Shown piece by piece: positions 8,618 to 17,076 of a stretch of DNA of 64,000 bases. Every line of letters starts with the position of its first letter. Positions within the stretch are counted from its first letter, which is position 1. This stretch comes from Aeromicrobium ginsengisoli (GTDB lineage: Bacteria; Actinomycetota; Actinomycetes; Propionibacteriales; Nocardioidaceae), in the NCBI RefSeq assembly GCF_004134905.2, contig NZ_SDPQ02000003.1, positions 1,022,023 through 1,086,022 of the forward strand, read 5' to 3'. The position numbers were made by a program, and so were the translations under genes. The notes under the pieces were generated by a model. It saw only the letters and a program-made list of their open reading frames with translations, was not told where the DNA came from and ran no database searches.

Positions 8618-9190
8618 GTGCGCTATCACCGTTCCGACATCGTCGAACGTGCGGTCGGAATTCTCGACATGTACGGTCTGCCCGACATGTCGATGCGGCG
8701 GATCGCCTCCGAGCTGGGGCTGCAGCCGAGCGCGCTCTACCACCACTTCGCCAACAAGCAGGTGCTGCTGGCGGCGGTCGCTGACGAGCTGCTGGTGCGC
8801 GGCGCGCGACCCGTGCCGACGGATGAGCCGTGGGACGTGCAGGTTGTCGCGGTCAGCCGCGAGCTGCGCGACGGGATGCTCGCCTACCGCGACGGCGCCG
8901 AGCTGATCGCGACGGTCCACGCATTCGGGCTCGGGGCGGTGTCGCTCAACAGCCGGCTGGCCGGCGCGATCTCCGCGGGCGGCTTCGACGACGCGTTCGC
9001 GCGGTCTGCTGCCACGACGATCCTCTACTTCGTGTTCGGCCACGTCTCGGACGAGCAGACCCACCTGCAGGCCAACAGTGTCGGCGCGATCGACGACGAG
9101 CCGCTCGATCGCGCGGGCGCCGACTCGTTCGAGCTCGGTCTCACCCTGATCCTCGACGGCATCCGCCAGCGTCAGGGCGTCGAGGCCTGA
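8618..9190 (+). CDS. bioQ: TetR-family biotin repressor BioQ
   Basis: 190-aa TetR regulator. The N-terminal helix-turn-helix (residues about 10-50) includes SMRRIASELGLQPSALYHHF, a standard TetR recognition region; the rest is an all-helical ligand/dimer domain. I place the start at GTG 8618 because GGAGG (8609-8613) precedes it and the TetR fold begins here; GTG 8588 in frame lies too close to the promoter. The BioQ identity rests on its place next to bioY and on three TGAAC-N3-GTTCA palindromes at biotin promoters. BioQ proteins do not bind biotin themselves; the effector is thought to be biotinyl-AMP or unknown. Confidence 0.88.
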   Translation: MRYHRSDIVERAVGILDMYGLPDMSMRRIASELGLQPSALYHHFANKQVLLAAVADELLVRGARPVPTDEPWDVQVVAVSRELRDGMLAYRDGAELIATVHAFGLGAVSLNSRLAGAISAGGFDDAFARSAATTILYFVFGHVSDEQTHLQANSVGAIDDEPLDRAGADSFELGLTLILDGIRQRQGVEA

Positions 9191-9197
9191 GCGCAGC

Positions 9198-9695
9198 TCA
9201 GACCGGCAGGTCGCGGATCCGTCGCGCGGGCGTGCCGGCATAGAACCCGTTGGGCTCGCAGTCGCCGGTGACGACCGAGCCGGCGCCGATGATGCAGCCC
9301 TCGCCGATCGTGACGCCGGGCTGCACGATGACGTTCACCCCGATCCAGGTGCCGTCACCGATCGTGATGGGCAAGGACTTCGCCGGACCCATGCGCCGGG
9401 TCGACGGGCCCACGTCGTGCGTCGTGGTGATGAGCTGTGAGAAGAAGCCGATGCCACAGTCGCGGCCGATCGTGATGCGCGCGGCGGACTCGAAGAACAC
9501 GCACCAGTTGATGACGGTCCGCTCGCCGATCGAGACGTTGGGGCTGCTGAACACGAACCGCGGATGGATCTCCTTGGTCTTCGTGTCGACGCCCCAGGCC
9601 CGCAGGATGATGCGGCGGATCGAGCGGGGCATCAGCTGGGCCGCGACCACCGAGTTGATGAACGCCCGGGCGGCAACTCGGAGCACGGTCTTCAC
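9198..9695 (-). CDS. left-handed beta-helix acyltransferase
   Basis: 165-aa hexapeptide-repeat (LbH) acetyltransferase of the CysE/NodL/WcaF type. Repeats run from about residue 50 (VSIGERTVI, ITIGRDCGIG, ITIGDGTWIG, VTIGEGCIIG) and the catalytic-type TTTHD-VGP segment is present. It ends next to the bioQ stop. GTG 9695 is preferred since TAGTCT (9703-9708, minus) lies 7 nt upstream, suggesting a leaderless mRNA; an ATG at 9743 would add 16 residues but has no ribosome site. It probably acetylates a sugar for the glycan locus that begins next door; substrate not deducible. Confidence 0.8.
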   Translation of the reverse strand: MKTVLRVAARAFINSVVAAQLMPRSIRRIILRAWGVDTKTKEIHPRFVFSSPNVSIGERTVINWCVFFESAARITIGRDCGIGFFSQLITTTHDVGPSTRRMGPAKSLPITIGDGTWIGVNVIVQPGVTIGEGCIIGAGSVVTGDCEPNGFYAGTPARRIRDLPV

Positions 9696-9850
9696 GGCCC
9701 AGAGACTATCAACGGCGCTGGCGGTGAATGACGTGCCCATCACGCCGGATCGCTCTCGTACGGCGTCGGCGCTCCCCTATGCTGGTCCGAGCGAGAAGCC
9801 CCGAGGCTTGTCGCCCACCACGAGACTCTCCCACGACATCAAGGCAGGTC

Positions 9851-10837
9851 ATGAAGCGCGCGTTCATCACCGGTATCACCGGCCAGGACGGTTCCTATCT
9901 CGCCGAGCTGCTGTTGTCCAAGGGCTATGACGTCCACGGCCTCGTACGCCGCTCGTCGTCGTTCAACCGCGGCCGCATCGACCCGATCTGGCAGAACGAT
10001 CCCGTAGCGGCCGAGCGACTGCACCTGCACTACGGCGACATGACCGACGGGGTCAGCCTGGTCAACCTCATCCGGGAGATCCGCCCCGACGAGGTCTACA
10101 ACCTGGCTGCCCAGAGTCACGTCAAGGTGTCGTTCGAGATGCCCGAATACACCGCGTCAGCCGACGGGATCGGCACGATCCGCCTGCTCGAGGCGATCCG
10201 TGCGGCCAAGCTCGAGACCAAGTTCTACCAGGCCTCGACGTCGGAGATGTTCGGCGCGACGCCGCCGCCGCAGAACGAGGACACCAAGTTCTACCCCCGC
10301 TCGCCCTACGGAGCGGCCAAGCTCTACGCGCACTGGGTCACGGTCAACTACCGCGAGGCCTACGACATGTTCACGGTGTCGGGCATCTTGTTCAACCACG
10401 AGTCACCCCGACGCGGCGAGACGTTCGTGACCCGCAAGATCACCCGGGCCGTGGCGCGCATCCAGGCCGGCACCCAGAAGGATCTCGTGCTCGGCAACAT
10501 CGACTCGATCCGTGACTGGGGCTACGCCAAGGAGTACGTCGAGGGCATGTGGCGCATGCTGCAGCACGACGAGCCCACGGACTTCGTGCTGGCCACTGGC
10601 ACCGGTACGACCGTGCGTGAGTTCTGCGAGCTCGCGTTCTCCCACGTCGGTCTCGACTGGCGCGACTACGTCACCCACGACGAGCGCTACGAACGGCCGA
10701 CCGAGGTGGACGCGCTCCTCGGTGATCCGTCCAAGGCTAACGACCTGCTGGGCTGGAAGGCCGCCACCGGAACCGCCGAGCTCGCCCGGCTCATGGTCGA
10801 CGCGGACATCGCGTTGCTGGGCTCGTCCGACAGTTGA
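9851..10837 (+). CDS. gmd: GDP-mannose 4,6-dehydratase
   Basis: 328-aa extended short-chain dehydrogenase converting GDP-D-mannose to GDP-4-keto-6-deoxy-D-mannose. The NADP motif [12 protein letters not shown] starts at residue 8; catalytic residues are T130/E132 in QASTSEMFG and Y153/K157 in [24 protein letters not shown] is diagnostic of GMD. ATG 9851 follows AAGGCAGG. A -10-like TATGCT lies at 9778-9783. One base overlaps the next gene (TGATG), so two related dehydratases are co-translated. Product feeds deoxysugars (fucose, rhamnose, perosamine type) for the surface glycan. Confidence 0.95.
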   Translation: MKRAFITGITGQDGSYLAELLLSKGYDVHGLVRRSSSFNRGRIDPIWQNDPVAAERLHLHYGDMTDGVSLVNLIREIRPDEVYNLAAQSHVKVSFEMPEYTASADGIGTIRLLEAIRAAKLETKFYQASTSEMFGATPPPQNEDTKFYPRSPYGAAKLYAHWVTVNYREAYDMFTVSGILFNHESPRRGETFVTRKITRAVARIQAGTQKDLVLGNIDSIRDWGYAKEYVEGMWRMLQHDEPTDFVLATGTGTTVREFCELAFSHVGLDWRDYVTHDERYERPTEVDALLGDPSKANDLLGWKAATGTAELARLMVDADIALLGSSDS

Positions 10838-11844
10838 TGGCGCCGACGGCGCTGGTCACCGGCGCCGGGGGACAGGACGGCGTCCTGCTCGCCCGTCACC
10901 TGCTGGCCCAGGGCTACCGCGTCGTCGGCACGGTGCAGCCCGGGGCGGTCGCACCGCTGAACGCCTACCTCGTGGACGTCGATGTCGTCGAGCACGACGT
11001 CCGCGACCAGGCCGGCTTCGAGCAGTTGCTGGAGCAGCACCGGCCCGACGAGATCTACAACCTCGCCGGGTTCACGTCGGTGGCGGCGAGCTGGTCGCAG
11101 GCCGAGCTGGTCGCGGACGTCAACGCCGTGGCAGTGGAACGCATGCTCGACTCGGTGATCCGGTTCGGCGCGGGAGGCAAGGTCCCGAGGTTCTTCCAGG
11201 CCTCGAGCTCTGAGGTCTACGGGCCGTCGGCGACCAACCCCCAGGACGAGTCGACGCCGCACGCTCCCCGCAATCCGTACGCGGAGTCCAAGAGTCGGGC
11301 CCAGGCCGCGGTCACGCAGCGGCGTGACCACGACGGCCTCTTCGCCAGCGTCGGGATCCTCTACAACCACGAGAGCCAGCTCCGGGGCGCCGGCTTCGTG
11401 ACCCGCAAGATCACGCGCGCCGCTGCGGAGATCGCCGAGGGCCGCCGCGACTCGGTCGTGCTCGGCAACCTGACGGTGTCGCGCGACTGGGGAGCCGCGC
11501 GCGACTACGTCGTCGCGATGCATCGTGCCCTGCAGCACGACGAGCCGCAGGACTACGTCATCGCGACCGGGCAGCTGCACTCGCTCGGGGACCTGCTCGA
11601 GGTGGCGTTCGAGGCGGCCGGCGTGGCGGATCCGTGGTCGTACGTCGAGCAGGACCCCGCACTCCTCAGGTCCGCGGACTCACCGGGCCTCGCGGGCGAC
11701 GCGCGGCGTGCGGAGAAGCTGCTGGGCTGGTCGCCGACGACGTCGTTCGCCCAGGTGATCCAGGAGATGGTCGAGGTCGACCGCAGGCGGGTGCGAAGCG
11801 GCGTCGAGGAGGACGTCACCTACCTCTCGCAGCCCACCGCCTGA
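10837..11844 (+). CDS. second GMD-like NAD-dependent epimerase/dehydratase
   Basis: 335-aa paralogue of the preceding dehydratase. The dinucleotide motif GAGGQDGVLLA is intact, YxxxK is Y148/K152, and the active-site segment is QASSSEVYG with Ser at the GMD catalytic Thr (S124) and Glu kept (E126). ILYNHESQLRGAGFVTRKI is close to the GMD fingerprint. Start is ATG 10837 inside TGATG; the TTG three bases earlier is not needed. It may be a second GMD or a GDP-4-keto-6-deoxymannose reductase/epimerase; the T-to-S change and divergent N-terminal third favour an altered activity. It ends base-to-base against the convergent glycosyltransferase. Confidence 0.85.
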   Translation: MAPTALVTGAGGQDGVLLARHLLAQGYRVVGTVQPGAVAPLNAYLVDVDVVEHDVRDQAGFEQLLEQHRPDEIYNLAGFTSVAASWSQAELVADVNAVAVERMLDSVIRFGAGGKVPRFFQASSSEVYGPSATNPQDESTPHAPRNPYAESKSRAQAAVTQRRDHDGLFASVGILYNHESQLRGAGFVTRKITRAAAEIAEGRRDSVVLGNLTVSRDWGAARDYVVAMHRALQHDEPQDYVIATGQLHSLGDLLEVAFEAAGVADPWSYVEQDPALLRSADSPGLAGDARRAEKLLGWSPTTSFAQVIQEMVEVDRRRVRSGVEEDVTYLSQPTA

Positions 11845-13071
11845 TCAGACCGTCGAGCTGGACCGCGCCGCGGTGACGTCGGTGAGGATCGTCTCGAACT
11901 CCGCGGCGACCTTGTCGACGTCGAACTTCTGCTCGGCGACCTCGCGGGAGCGCTTGCCGATCGTGGCGACCAGCTCGGGATCGGCCTCAAGCGTCACGAG
12001 CCACTCGACGGAGGCCAGGGCGCCGGCCGTCGACGGCAGACCGACGTGTCCACCCGTGGCGACGATGTCGGCGGCGGCCGGGTTGTCGGCCGGCATGAGT
12101 CCGAGGATCGGCCGGCCGGCCGCCATGTAGGACAGCACCTTGCTGGGGATCGAGAACTTCGTGGCGTCCGGCTCGAGCAGCGCGACGAGGACGTCGGCCG
12201 TGCCCAGCACGTTCGGCAGATCGGCAGCCGGCTGGAACGGCAGGACCCGCACCGGCAGCTTCTCGTCGCGGGCGATCGTCGCCAGGTCGTCGGCAGCCTC
12301 GCCCTCGGAGATCACCGCGATCTCGGCGTCGATGCCCTTGGAACGCACCGTCGTCAGCAGGTCGATCAGGAGCCGGGGGTTGTGCTTGCGGCCGAGCGTG
12401 CCGGCATAGACGAGCCGAAGCTCGGTGCCGGCATCGAACAGGTCGGCCGTACGCGCGTTGTCGCGCTCGACCGGATAGATCTTGTCGAGCGGCGCCCAGT
12501 TGGGGATCACCGACACGTGGTCCGTCGGGACGTTCCAGTCGCGGTAGACGCCCTCGAACGCATCACCGATCGCGACGACGTGAGCCGCCCGCCGGGCGCA
12601 ACGTGCCTCCAGCCCCACGAGCACCTTGCCACCGAGCCACGCCAGCGGGCGTGGCAGCTTGCGGCGCAGCTCGTCAGCGAGAGCGAAGCTGTAGATGTCC
12701 TGGTGCCACAGCACCCACGCCAGCTTGCGGCGCTTGGCGTGGCGGGAGAAGAGGAACAGCGTGATCAGAGGCAGGTTGCACGCAATGACGACATCGGGAG
12801 ACCACGAGCGCAGCTGCGCGATCCACTCGTGGGCGTACGCCCGCTCCCAGCGGAGCCGGGAGAACGGCGCGTACTTCTTGAACGGCAGGTCGAGCTTGAT
12901 CGAGCTGAACGTCAGCGAGTCCGGGTCGTCGTCCTGGTGCTCCAGGTGACCCTTGCCGCTGACGTACTGCTCCGCCGAGACGTGCTCCACGGTGTGCCCG
13001 CGTCCGGCGAGCTTGCGCGACAGCTCGGCCTGGAACGGGTGGCCGGAGAAGTCGTGGACGATGACCTCCAT
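11845..13071 (-). CDS. glycosyltransferase family 4 (WbuB-like)
   Basis: 408-aa GT-B retaining glycosyltransferase. The N-terminal domain (about 1-190) has DFSGHPFQAELSRKLAGRG acceptor-side features; the C-terminal GT4 domain has VSVIPNWAPLD, LRLVYAGTLGRKHNP and a KFSIPSKVLSYMAAGRPIL donor-binding E/S-type loop. Cytoplasmic face of the membrane is expected. It is 8 bp downstream of the GDP-mannose-epimerase-like gene, so the two form a minus-strand pair. Donor sugar unknown; neighbours suggest a GDP- or UDP-sugar. Confidence 0.88.
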   Translation of the reverse strand: MEVIVHDFSGHPFQAELSRKLAGRGHTVEHVSAEQYVSGKGHLEHQDDDPDSLTFSSIKLDLPFKKYAPFSRLRWERAYAHEWIAQLRSWSPDVVIACNLPLITLFLFSRHAKRRKLAWVLWHQDIYSFALADELRRKLPRPLAWLGGKVLVGLEARCARRAAHVVAIGDAFEGVYRDWNVPTDHVSVIPNWAPLDKIYPVERDNARTADLFDAGTELRLVYAGTLGRKHNPRLLIDLLTTVRSKGIDAEIAVISEGEAADDLATIARDEKLPVRVLPFQPAADLPNVLGTADVLVALLEPDATKFSIPSKVLSYMAAGRPILGLMPADNPAAADIVATGGHVGLPSTAGALASVEWLVTLEADPELVATIGKRSREVAEQKFDVDKVAAEFETILTDVTAARSSSTV

Positions 13072-13079
13072 CGCCGGGT

Positions 13080-14045
13080 CTAGCCTCGGGACTTGAGCTG
13101 GTCGTAGATCCAGCTGTAGGTCTTCTCCAGCCCGTCACGCAGCGAGATCGACGGCTCCCAGCCGTAGATCTCGTGGAACATCGTGTTGTCGGAGTTGCGG
13201 CCGCGTACGCCCTGGGGCGCCGAGAGGTCGTGGTTCTTGGTCACCGTGATGCCGGCGATGTCCTCGAGGATGCCGATCATCTGGTTGATCGTCACGAGCT
13301 CGGAGGAGCCGAGGTTCACCGGCTCGACGTTGTCGCCCGCGAGGATCTCCTGCGAGCCACGGACGCAGTCGTCGATGTACATGAAGCTGCGGCTCTGCTC
13401 GCCGTCGCCCCAGACCTCGATCGTGTGGTCACCGCTGAGCTTGGCCTGCGCGATCTTGCGCGACAGCGCGGCGGGAGCCTTCTCGCGGCCACCCTCGAAC
13501 GTACCCTCGGGGCCGTAGACGTTGTGGTAGCGGGCGATGCGGGTCTCGATGCCGAAGTCCTCGCGGAAGTGGCGGGCCATGCGCTCGCTGAAGAGCTTCT
13601 CCCAGCCGTAGCCGTCCTCGGGGTCGGCCGGGTAGGCGTCGGACTCCTTGAGGGCCGTCACGTTGGGGTCGGTCTGCTTGTCGCCGGCGTAGACGCAGGC
13701 CGAGCTGCTGTAGAAGTAGCGCTGCGTGCCCGCGTCGCGGGCGGCGACCAGCACGTTGGTGCTCGTGAGCACCGACAGCATGCACTCGGCCTTGTTGTTC
13801 TCGATGAAGCCCATGCCGCCCATGTCGGCCGCGAGGTTGTAGATCTCCTCGGTGCCGACGGCGATCTTGTGCGCGTCGCCCATGTCGGCGCAGTCGGCGA
13901 CGACGTTCTCCGCGTCGGCGTGGACCTGGTACCACTCGTCCTGGGGCTTGATGTCCACGGCGCGGACGTCCTTGCCCTGGTTGAGGAGGTCGGCAACCAG
14001 GTGCCCACCGATAAATCCTCCAGCTCCGGTCACGAGTACCGTCAT
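13080..14045 (-). CDS. GDP-mannose 3,5-epimerase-like SDR
   Basis: 321-aa extended SDR epimerase. GAGGFIGGHLV (residues 7-17) binds NAD; NLAADMGGMGFIE (70-82) and SSSACVY with C117, plus Y146/K150 in DGYGWEKL, are the hallmarks of GDP-mannose 3,5-epimerase, where the Cys is the catalytic acid/base. Plants use that enzyme for GDP-L-galactose; bacterial relatives exist in glycan loci. ATG 14045 follows GGAGG by about 10 nt. The SDR class is certain, the GDP-mannose substrate is inferred from the motif and from adjacent gmd genes. Confidence 0.82.
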   Translation of the reverse strand: MTVLVTGAGGFIGGHLVADLLNQGKDVRAVDIKPQDEWYQVHADAENVVADCADMGDAHKIAVGTEEIYNLAADMGGMGFIENNKAECMLSVLTSTNVLVAARDAGTQRYFYSSSACVYAGDKQTDPNVTALKESDAYPADPEDGYGWEKLFSERMARHFREDFGIETRIARYHNVYGPEGTFEGGREKAPAALSRKIAQAKLSGDHTIEVWGDGEQSRSFMYIDDCVRGSQEILAGDNVEPVNLGSSELVTINQMIGILEDIAGITVTKNHDLSAPQGVRGRNSDNTMFHEIYGWEPSISLRDGLEKTYSWIYDQLKSRG

Positions 14046-14310
14046 CGTCCGCAGACCTCCGCATGTGTGTTGGTGATGTCGCCCATTGGATCACGAGCGC
14101 GAACCGTGAGTCACAACGACCGCTCGCAACAGAAGTTCCGTCGCGCACGCGGTCGAGGCTCCTCATCGTACTGGCGTCGTCGCGCTGGTGAGACGACTTT
14201 CAGGCGTGTTCGCCCATCGGTGGCCTCGCCTGTTGTGGGATGCTGGCGCTGTCACCATCCACGGCACGATCCGGGTGGTGACCTGTCGATCCCTGTGATG
14301 AGGAGCTGTG

Positions 14311-15084
14311 GTGTCCGAGGAGTCGTTCGTTCCGAACCCCACTCTCGAGCGTCTGTACCCCGAGGCCGCGGTGGGCGGTTTTTCGCGGGTGGACGGTCAG
14401 ATCGAGTTCTACACGCGCATCAACGCGCTGGTCGACGAGAAGAGCCACGTGCTCGACTTCGGCGCCGGCCGCGGCCTGTGGGCGGTCGAGCCGATGCCGG
14501 AGATGTCCCGCCGGCTCCGCCGGCTCAAGGGGCGGGTCGCCCGGGTGGTCGGCACCGACGTCGACGCCGCGGTTGCGACCAACGACACACTCGACGAGTC
14601 CCACGTCGTGCCGATCGGTGAGCCGCTGCCCTTCGCCGACGAGACGTTCGACCTGGTGATCGCGGACTACGTGCTGGAGCACGTCGACGCCGGCGACGCG
14701 CAGGATGTCGCCGACGAGATCATGCGCGTCCTCAAGCCCGGCGGCTGGCTCGCCGCCCGCACGCCCAACAAGTGGGGTACGACCGGCATCGGCGCGCGCA
14801 TCGTTCCCAACCGGCTGCACGTGCGCATGCTCAAGCGGCTCCAGCCCGATCGCAAGCCGGAGGACGTCTTCCCGGTCCGCTACCAGATGAACACCCGCAA
14901 GCACCTGCGCCGGCTGTTCGCCCGGCACCACCCCTACGTCTACGGGCACACCAGCGAGCCGGCCTACTTCGGGAAGTCGGTCGCGGCGTGGCGGCTGGCC
15001 GCGACGTTTGCCCGCCTGACCCCGCCGGGCCTCGCGCCGACCCTCATGGTGTTCGTGCAGAAGAGCGGCGCGGCCGCGGGGTGA
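14311..15084 (+). CDS. class I SAM-dependent methyltransferase
   Basis: 257-aa methyltransferase. Motif I is VLDFGAGRGLW, the acidic post-I residue is in VVGTDVDAA, LPFADETFDLVIADYVLEH is motif II-like and VLKPGGWLAARTPN closes the fold. Start GTG 14311 is 5 nt after AGGAG (14301-14305); GTG 14308 is an alternative. Its stop overlaps the next glycosyltransferase (GTGA). Likely methylates a sugar of the glycan or a lipid-linked intermediate; the acceptor cannot be read from sequence. The 265-bp region upstream holds divergent promoters for this gene and the epimerase. Confidence 0.85.
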   Translation: MSEESFVPNPTLERLYPEAAVGGFSRVDGQIEFYTRINALVDEKSHVLDFGAGRGLWAVEPMPEMSRRLRRLKGRVARVVGTDVDAAVATNDTLDESHVVPIGEPLPFADETFDLVIADYVLEHVDAGDAQDVADEIMRVLKPGGWLAARTPNKWGTTGIGARIVPNRLHVRMLKRLQPDRKPEDVFPVRYQMNTRKHLRRLFARHHPYVYGHTSEPAYFGKSVAAWRLAATFARLTPPGLAPTLMVFVQKSGAAAG

Positions 15085-16151
15085 GGATCGTCGTCGACGC
15101 GATGTGCGCCGAGTTCGGCGGCATCCGTACGTACGTGGAACATCTCCTCGGCCGATGGCACGAGGTCCACCCCGAGGACGAGCTGCACGTGCTGGTGCCC
15201 GAGGGCATGAGCCTGCCGACTGCGGGGCATGTCCGTCACGAGCTGCGGGTCCGCCGTCCGCGCGAGATCGGCCGGCCCTGGGCGCAGACCGCGACGATGC
15301 GTCGGCTGGCGCGCCGGGTCGGCGCCGATGCCGTCATCGCGACGGCGCCCACGACGACCGTCATCCGCCCCGGCGCCCCGATGGCCGTCGTGATCCTGGA
15401 CCTGCGCCACGAGCTGCGGCCCGAGCAGTTCAGCCGCCGCACCAAGATCCTGCGGAAGATCTCATACGGACGCACGTACCGCCTCGCCGATCACTTCCTG
15501 TCGATCTCGCAGCGCAGCCTCGACGACCTCCACGAGCTGCACCCGCGCCTCCGTGACGTCCCGGCGACCGTGACCTACCTCGGCGCCGATCACGTCAGGG
15601 CCTGGCCCCGAGCCGACTCGGTCGGACCGGCGGTGACGTTCGCGCACCACACCAACAAGAACCCCGACCTCGTGCTCGACGGCTGGCGGAGCCTGGTCGA
15701 CCGCGGTGGCGAGGTGCCACCGCTGCTCATGCTGGGCGTCGGGAGTCACCGCGACGCCCTGGCAGAAGCCATCGCGCGGCGCGGCCTCGGCGATCACGTA
15801 CGCCTCGCGCCGTTCCTGCCCGACGACGAGTTCCAGCGCGTCATGGCCGCGGCGCAGCTGGTCGTGTTCCCGTCGGACTTCGAGGGTTTCGGCCTGCCGG
15901 TCGTCGAGGCGATGCAGCTGGGCACCCCGGTCGTGATCGGCCCCGAAAGGGCGACGACCGAGATCGCCGGCGGTCACGCATACGTGATGCGCGACTGGAC
16001 TGCGGAGGCTCTGGCCGACGCCGTCGAGGCAGCCGGCCGGCAGACGCCGGAGCAGCGAGAGGCCGCACGGCAGCACGGCAACGCGTTCACGTGGGACCGC
16101 ACGGTCGCCCAGACCCGCGCGGCCCTCGCCGCGATGGCGGGCCGGGCCTGA
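15081..16151 (+). CDS. glycosyltransferase family 4
   Basis: 356-aa GT-B enzyme. GGIRTYVEHLLGRW near the N-terminus resembles mannosyltransferase-type GT4 proteins (GGIxRY), and the C-terminal domain has FVVFPSDFEGFGLPVVEAM-type donor-site spacing (here residues about 265-285) with the E(x7)E pair. GTG 15081 overlaps the methyltransferase stop (GTGA), so both are made together. Ends 2 bp from a convergent methyltransferase. Predicted to extend the glycan repeat unit at the inner membrane face. Confidence 0.87.
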   Translation: MRIVVDAMCAEFGGIRTYVEHLLGRWHEVHPEDELHVLVPEGMSLPTAGHVRHELRVRRPREIGRPWAQTATMRRLARRVGADAVIATAPTTTVIRPGAPMAVVILDLRHELRPEQFSRRTKILRKISYGRTYRLADHFLSISQRSLDDLHELHPRLRDVPATVTYLGADHVRAWPRADSVGPAVTFAHHTNKNPDLVLDGWRSLVDRGGEVPPLLMLGVGSHRDALAEAIARRGLGDHVRLAPFLPDDEFQRVMAAAQLVVFPSDFEGFGLPVVEAMQLGTPVVIGPERATTEIAGGHAYVMRDWTAEALADAVEAAGRQTPEQREAARQHGNAFTWDRTVAQTRAALAAMAGRA

Positions 16152-16153
16152 CC

Positions 16154-16831
16154 TCAGGCGGCCGGGCGGACCGCCTCGAAGAACATGCTCTCGGGCCGTA
16201 CCTCGACCTCGGTGACCTGCGGGAGGTCGCCCTCCTGATAGGCGAGCTCGCGGAAGTTCGTGAAGCCGGCGTCCTCGACCATGGCCTTGACCAGGTCGCG
16301 GGTCGGCTGCCACTTGTGCGCGCTGCCACCCAGCATGAACGTGATCTGCCGGCGGCCCTTGGGACGCGCAACGGGGTAGGCGTTGATGCGCTCGTTGAAG
16401 TGCTCGCCGCCCTGGCCCTCCAGGAGCTGACGAGCCCACAGCTCGCCGTCAGGCAGCGCGAGCCGGAGGATGCCACCGGGCGCCATGACGCGGTAGGCCT
16501 CCTTGACGAGCTCGCGCGCCTCCTGCAGGTAGATGTGCTCGAGCATGTGCGAGGAGTAGATCGCCTCGACCGTGCCGTCTGCCTGGGGGAGCGGCTTGGT
16601 GAGGTCGCGACGCTGGACGTTGTCGGGCCAGGTCTGGATGTGGCCGGGCGTCAGGATCTTGAGCTTCACGAGGAGGCTGCGCAGGAACGGGACCCGACGC
16701 AGCAGCATGACCGGCGACTTGTCGTAGTTCTCCCAGCCGGGCAGCGCGACGATGCCGCAGCCCAGATTGACACGGATGCCCGTGGTCGACGGAGCTGGGG
16801 CGTTCGACGAGGCGGTGACCTCAGACGTCAT
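16154..16831 (-). CDS. SAM-dependent methyltransferase (predicted-SAM type)
   Basis: 225-aa protein with motif I VNLGCGIVALPGWENYD, typical of the sugar-locus predicted-SAM methyltransferases that start with LNLGCG-x-GW. SSHMLEHIYLQEA and VMAPGGILRLALPD complete the fold. ATG 16831 has an AGGAG site on the minus strand. It faces the tyrosine autokinase gene across 245 bp, where promoters for both must lie. Acceptor unknown. Confidence 0.83.
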   Translation of the reverse strand: MTSEVTASSNAPAPSTTGIRVNLGCGIVALPGWENYDKSPVMLLRRVPFLRSLLVKLKILTPGHIQTWPDNVQRRDLTKPLPQADGTVEAIYSSHMLEHIYLQEARELVKEAYRVMAPGGILRLALPDGELWARQLLEGQGGEHFNERINAYPVARPKGRRQITFMLGGSAHKWQPTRDLVKAMVEDAGFTNFRELAYQEGDLPQVTEVEVRPESMFFEAVRPAA

Positions 16832-17076
16832 GACGTTTCTCCTCTAGGGTGTGGCCGATGGCTCGGCAGTATCGTACGCGGAGCGCACGCTGGAAGGGCG
16901 ACCAGCACCGAGGCTGCTCATGGAATGATGAGCGTCACTGTGTGCCCGTCCGGTGAGTCGATCCAGATGTGCGTAGAATCGGCTGCGGCTGAGGGTCATA
17001 CCGGCTGAGGGTCGTACATGGTGCAGCGGGCACACGACAACGGTGTCGAACGAGGAAGACGAGAGCGAGGACTGCA

